DNA of 64,000 nucleotides. Origin: Magnetococcales bacterium. Its GTDB lineage: Bacteria; Pseudomonadota; Magnetococcia; Magnetococcales; Magnetaquicoccaceae. Under the pieces are notes generated by a model that saw nothing but the letters and a program-made list of their open reading frames with translations, was not told the origin of the DNA and ran no database searches. The position numbers were made by a program, and so were the translations under genes. Positions 60,798 to 64,000 of the stretch are shown one piece after another (position 1 is the stretch's first letter; every line of letters starts with the position of its first letter). The DNA lies in assembly GCA_015231755.1 (NCBI GenBank), contig JADGAZ010000001.1, forward strand, positions 186,001 to 250,000, read 5' to 3'.

Positions 60798-61763
60798 ATG
60801 CTGGAAATGTTTGGCAGGCTTGCCGACGCGACGGTTCATGCCGGACTGGGACTGGATCCCACCTCCGCGCTGGGTCGGTCGTTGCATTTTTTCGTGGAAG
60901 ACACCACCAAGATTTTTTTTCTGTTGGTGGTCATCGTGTTTGTCATGGGGCTGTTCCGAACGCTGCTTGCGCCGGAAAAGGTCCGTGGCTATATCGAAGG
61001 CCGATCCCGGGGAGTGGGATATCTGCTGGCGGTGATTCTGGGTGCGGTCACGCCGTTTTGTTCCTGTTCTTCGGTGCCGCTGTTCATTGGGTTTCTGGAA
61101 GGCGGTATTCCGCTTGGGGTGACCATGGCCTTTCTGATCACCTCTCCGTTGGTGAACGAGGTCGCCGTGGTGATTCTGGGATCGATCATGGGCTGGAAGA
61201 TGGCGACCGTCTATGTGATCACCGGCATGAGCGTGGGTGTGCTGGGAGGATTGGTGATCGACCGGTTGCGTCTGGAACGTTGGGTCGAACCGTATGTCTG
61301 GAACATCCGCATGGGTGCGGTCGCCACCGGGCAGGTGGATGGCTCGTTGCCGGGACGGGTTCGCTATGCTTGGCAGGAGGTCCAAACCATTGTCGGGCGT
61401 ATTTGGGGGTATGTGCTGGTGGGCATTGGCCTGGGAGCGGCGTTGCACGGTTATGTGCCCCAGGAGTGGTTTTTGCGTTATGCAGCGGCGGACAATCCGT
61501 TCGCCGTGCCCGCCGCGGTGTTGATGGGGCTGCCCCTTTATTCCAATGCCACGGGGATCATTCCGGTGGCCGAGGCGTTGTTGGCCAAGGGGGTTCCGGT
61601 CGGGACGGTGATTGCGTTCATGATGAGTGTGGTGGGGGTGTCGATTCCGGAGTTTGTCATCTTGCGCAAGGTGCTCAAGGTGGAAATGCTGGTGTTTTTC
61701 GCCTGTTTTTTGCTGGTGGCCTTCACCGTGGTGGGTTGTCTGCTCAATGTCCTTTTCGTCTGA
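60798..61763 (+). CDS. permease of the YraQ/SO_0444 (DUF318) family
   Basis: A 321-residue membrane protein with about eight helices. The family signature is PFCSCSSVPLFIGFLEGGIPLGVTMAFLITSPLVNEVAV with its CSCSS motif, repeated partly in the second half as LMGLPLYSNATGIIPVAEALLAKGVPVGT. Members are poorly characterised permeases, in some cases tied to copper, arsenic or other metal/thiol export. It is followed 22 bases later by a small thioredoxin-like protein, a common pairing. ATG 60798 has AAGGGGA upstream; the codon at 60756 is not supported. Confidence 0.85.
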   Translation: MLEMFGRLADATVHAGLGLDPTSALGRSLHFFVEDTTKIFFLLVVIVFVMGLFRTLLAPEKVRGYIEGRSRGVGYLLAVILGAVTPFCSCSSVPLFIGFLEGGIPLGVTMAFLITSPLVNEVAVVILGSIMGWKMATVYVITGMSVGVLGGLVIDRLRLERWVEPYVWNIRMGAVATGQVDGSLPGRVRYAWQEVQTIVGRIWGYVLVGIGLGAALHGYVPQEWFLRYAAADNPFAVPAAVLMGLPLYSNATGIIPVAEALLAKGVPVGTVIAFMMSVVGVSIPEFVILRKVLKVEMLVFFACFLLVAFTVVGCLLNVLFV

Positions 61764-61785
61764 ACCCAAGGAGAACTATCAAATC

Positions 61786-62022
61786 ATGAAATCCTTCAAA
61801 GTGCTGGGGCCGGGCTGTCGGAACTGTCTTGCCGCGGCCAGATTGATCGAAGAAAAGGCCCAAAAAATGGGGGTGGAGGTGCAGGTGGAAAAAATCACCG
61901 ATATGGCCGCCATTCTCGGTCATGGGGTGATGTCCACGCCGGGTGTGGTCCTGGATGGGCGGGTGATTCATGTGGGCAGTGTGCCCAGCGATCATCAGGT
62001 GGAGCGGTGGTTGAAACCATAG
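61786..62022 (+). CDS. small redox-active disulfide (thioredoxin-like) protein
   Basis: A 78-residue thioredoxin-fold protein of the TM0996/MTH895 type. The active-site motif GCRNC (Cys11 and Cys14) is followed by the cis-proline segment VMSTPGVVLDGRVI. It is likely a partner of the DUF318-type permease, perhaps delivering electrons or a thiol-bound metal. The ATG at 61786 follows AAGGAGA. The permease and this gene form a two-gene operon. Confidence 0.88.
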   Translation: MKSFKVLGPGCRNCLAAARLIEEKAQKMGVEVQVEKITDMAAILGHGVMSTPGVVLDGRVIHVGSVPSDHQVERWLKP

Positions 62023-62295
62023 TCCCCGGTATCGCTGAATTCCCGTCCATTTCTGTCCATCATGCGGATGGGGCGTGAGGGTCTCAAAGAGTCGGCTGGT
62101 TGTATCCCGACGGCTTTCTTAACGACAGTGCCCCATCGGCCCGTTCGTTTTTTTCATCATTTCTTAACCTCCTGTTGCTCAATCCTTCATGGATTCATTA
62201 CTCCCCGTTAATGGCCCCATGAAAGAATGGTTTCCAAATCGATCGACATGGAAACCATTGGCCGACCAGGCTCGGCAAACCAGGAGGATCCATCC
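62023..62295. other. 273-bp region before DUF47 copy E
   Basis: No gene is visible up to the ATG at 62296 (AGGAGG upstream). TTCTTAAC appears twice (62115 and 62161 area), resembling spaced half-sites of a regulator, but the distance does not fit a standard Pho box. Confidence 0.3.
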
Positions 62296-62991
62296 ATGAC
62301 CCGCACCACGCCCCTTCTCCAGACCGGAGACCCCCATCCCCATTTTTGTGACCCGATGGCGTCAACCCTGCCGGAGTTGTTCGGCCTGATGGTGGAGCAA
62401 TGCCATCTGACCGAGGGGATGGCGGTTTTGTTGGAAAGTTATCTTCGGTTCGAGGATCCGACCCTTGTGGAGCGGATGCAGCGGTTGGAAAATCAAGGAG
62501 TGCAGCTGCGGGAGCGCAACGTGGAGCGGGTGAAGGAGGAAACGGCGGTGCTGCCGGATCGAGGTTCCCTGTTGCAGGCCTGTTTTTTGGCGGAGGCGGT
62601 GCAGGGATCCCTGATGGGGATTGTCCTGGATATGGATGCCCTGGGGATCCGGGGCGTTTGGCCGATTCTGGAAATGGTGGCCCAATTGCGTCATGCCATC
62701 GAGATGTTGCGGAGCGGACATGAAAAACTCCTCCACACCCCGGCCGGGATCGGCGTCGAGATGAGCGCGATTCTCGCGGCGCGCAAGGCCATGGAAAGAA
62801 GTTATCATTGCGCTTTGGAAAGACAGTTGGTGGAGGAACGGAGTGCGTTGCAACGGCACAACCCGGAGAATCTGCAACGGATCTTGCAACTTTTCAGACA
62901 TCGGGAAATTTATCGGCGCATCCGCGATGTGGGGATTGAGATTGCCAATTGCGGCCGGGTGTTGCAGGATATCGTCTATCAGTTCGCATGA
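62296..62991 (+). CDS. divergent DUF47/PhoU-like protein (copy E)
   Basis: A 231-residue helical protein. The ends follow copies A, C and D (LPELFGLMVEQCHLTEGMAVLLESYL near the start; FRHREIYRRIRDVGIEIANCGRVLQDIVYQFA at the end), but the middle differs: the conserved [SA]TPIDRED-like motif is replaced by LPDRGSLLQACFLAE. It is thus a clear but diverged paralogue. It lies 73 bases upstream of pstS rather than next to a Pit gene, so it may serve the Pst high-affinity system as its PhoU. ATG 62296 follows AGGAGG. Confidence 0.8.
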   Translation: MTRTTPLLQTGDPHPHFCDPMASTLPELFGLMVEQCHLTEGMAVLLESYLRFEDPTLVERMQRLENQGVQLRERNVERVKEETAVLPDRGSLLQACFLAEAVQGSLMGIVLDMDALGIRGVWPILEMVAQLRHAIEMLRSGHEKLLHTPAGIGVEMSAILAARKAMERSYHCALERQLVEERSALQRHNPENLQRILQLFRHREIYRRIRDVGIEIANCGRVLQDIVYQFA

Positions 62992-63064
62992 TCGTTGATG
63001 GTTTGGTGGATTTGTGGAGGGTCCATGAGTCCGAACAACACTTGCCGGAAAAAGGTGTTCAAGC

Positions 63065-63952
63065 ATGCAATCGAATCGGTTGACCATTGTTGTCACTGTG
63101 GCCGTTGGTCTGGTCGCAGGCATTGCGACCACTGCCCAGGCGCGCACCATGATTCAGAACAAAGGCTCGGATACCCTGGTGAATGTCGCCCAGGCCTGGG
63201 CCGAGGCTTACCAGAAGATCAAGCCGGACGTGGCGGTGGCCGTGACCGGTGGGGGGTCCGGAACGGGGATCGCCGCCATGATCAACGGCACCGTGGATCT
63301 GGCCAACTCCAGCCGCTCCATGAAGGATAAGGAGATCGAATCGGCCAAGAAAAATGGCATCACCCCCATCGAGCATCTGGTCGGTTATGATGCCCTGGCG
63401 ATTTTTGTCCACAAGGACAATCCGATCCAGTCCATCACCATCAAGCAACTGGCCGACATCTATGGCGATGGGGGCCCGGTGACCAAATGGAGCCAACTGG
63501 GCTTGAAGGTGCCGGGATGCAAAGGGGATCAGATCATCGTGGTCAGCCGTCAGAACAATTCGGGCACCTATGTCTATTTCCAGGAGGCGATTCTGGGGGA
63601 GGACAAGGATTTCCGTTTGGGCACCAAGGACATGCACGGCTCCAAGGATGTGGTGGATCTGGTGGAGAAAACCCCTTGCGCCATCGGTTACAGCGGTCTG
63701 GCCTACGACTCCCCCCATGTGAAAAAACCTCCGGTGGCCAAGGATGACCACTCCACCCCGGTGGAGGCCAACATGGAAAATGCGGTCTCACGACTGTATC
63801 CCATCGCCCGGCCTTTGTTCATGTATACCAAGGGCGAGCCGGTCGGTCCGGTCAAGGAGTATCTGGACTGGATCAAGACCGATGGGGGACAGTGCATCAT
63901 TCAAGACAAGGGGTATGCTCCGATGCGACCGGTTAAATGCGAGAAGAAATAA
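63065..63952 (+). CDS. pstS: periplasmic phosphate-binding protein PstS
   Basis: A 295-residue periplasmic binding protein with a signal peptide (IVVTVAVGLVAGIATTAQA). Phosphate-site motifs include NKGSDTLVNVAQAWAEAY, VTGGGSGTGIAAMINGTVDLANSSRSMK, SRQNNSGTYVYFQEAIL and AIGYSGLAY. It is the receptor of the high-affinity Pst ABC importer; the membrane and ATPase genes (pstC, pstA, pstB) presumably lie beyond the right edge. It probably shares an operon with DUF47 copy E. Confidence 0.93.
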   Translation: MQSNRLTIVVTVAVGLVAGIATTAQARTMIQNKGSDTLVNVAQAWAEAYQKIKPDVAVAVTGGGSGTGIAAMINGTVDLANSSRSMKDKEIESAKKNGITPIEHLVGYDALAIFVHKDNPIQSITIKQLADIYGDGGPVTKWSQLGLKVPGCKGDQIIVVSRQNNSGTYVYFQEAILGEDKDFRLGTKDMHGSKDVVDLVEKTPCAIGYSGLAYDSPHVKKPPVAKDDHSTPVEANMENAVSRLYPIARPLFMYTKGEPVGPVKEYLDWIKTDGGQCIIQDKGYAPMRPVKCEKK

Positions 63953-64000
63953 TCGGTTTCTGGGCTTGTGGCCCCCGGTTGACTGTGGTCGGCGGGTGGT

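Noticed and set aside
1-64000. tRNA, rRNA, CRISPR, insertion sequence or prophage signals
   Set aside because: None was recognised on reading; intergenic regions are short and contain no regularly spaced repeats, transposase genes or tRNA-like folds that I could support.

Overview
The window is a gene-dense chromosomal segment (50 protein genes supported) from a Gram-negative, GC-rich bacterium. The Gram-negative call rests on a TonB-dependent receptor, periplasmic binding proteins and many membrane-anchored two-component sensors. The heavy signalling load, flagellum-type protein glycosylation genes and two sigma-54 activators suggest a motile, metabolically flexible pseudomonadote. An alphaproteobacterial or magnetococcal relative is my guess, but no rRNA or other phylogenetic marker is present to confirm it. 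I saw no tRNA, rRNA, CRISPR array, insertion sequence or phage gene.

Layout. 1-4016: end of a GGDEF-EAL protein and a chemoreceptor with three HBM-like motifs. 4233-5658: a ribbon-helix-helix regulator, a lipase-like hydrolase and diacylglycerol kinase. 5689-13883: a signalling operon. It starts with an anchored fusion of two unrelated periplasmic binding protein folds, followed by a kinase ending in Hpt, a REC-kinase-REC-Hpt hybrid and a cyclic-nucleotide-binding REC protein. BtuCD-type importer genes (13864-15659) overlap its end. 15682-23244: a sigma-54 module. A degenerate sensor kinase and its activator are followed by an epimerase, an aminotransferase and a TPR O-GlcNAc-transferase-like gene. 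Two -24/-12 promoters, one before each gene group, share a nearly identical 21-bp upstream element. 23307-26226: an NhaD-type antiporter and a DisA_N-like (DAC) protein. 26351-32060: cobalamin uptake and nucleotide-loop assembly (B12 riboswitch, btuB, btuF, cobU, cobT, cobS), then a DPP III-like metallopeptidase.

33745-43703 (all minus): a DltA/DltB/DltC-like cassette (adenylation enzyme, MBOAT, carrier protein) with a glycosyltransferase-methyltransferase fusion, a ParB-like protein, an AsnB-type amidotransferase, a methyltransferase and an MFS transporter. This looks like an aminoacylation system for a surface glycan or a small molecule. 43744-46039: chrA and chrB (chromate resistance).

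46330-63952: a phosphate and polyphosphate island with PPK2, two Pit permeases, five DUF47/PhoU-like proteins, PhoB-PhoR, a CHASE-domain kinase with a GAFSGA-type sigma-54 activator, and PstS at the right edge. Between that activator and the minus-strand DUF47-Pit-PPK2 operon lies an intergenic stretch of about 0.7 kb with a cluster of TGCAGC-N4-GCTGCA palindromes. pgk and a permease plus thioredoxin-like pair are embedded in the island.

The items most worth a second look are the two sigma-54 circuits (one with a kinase lacking its histidine), the binding-protein fusion with its phosphorelay, and the Dlt-like cassette in a Gram-negative setting.
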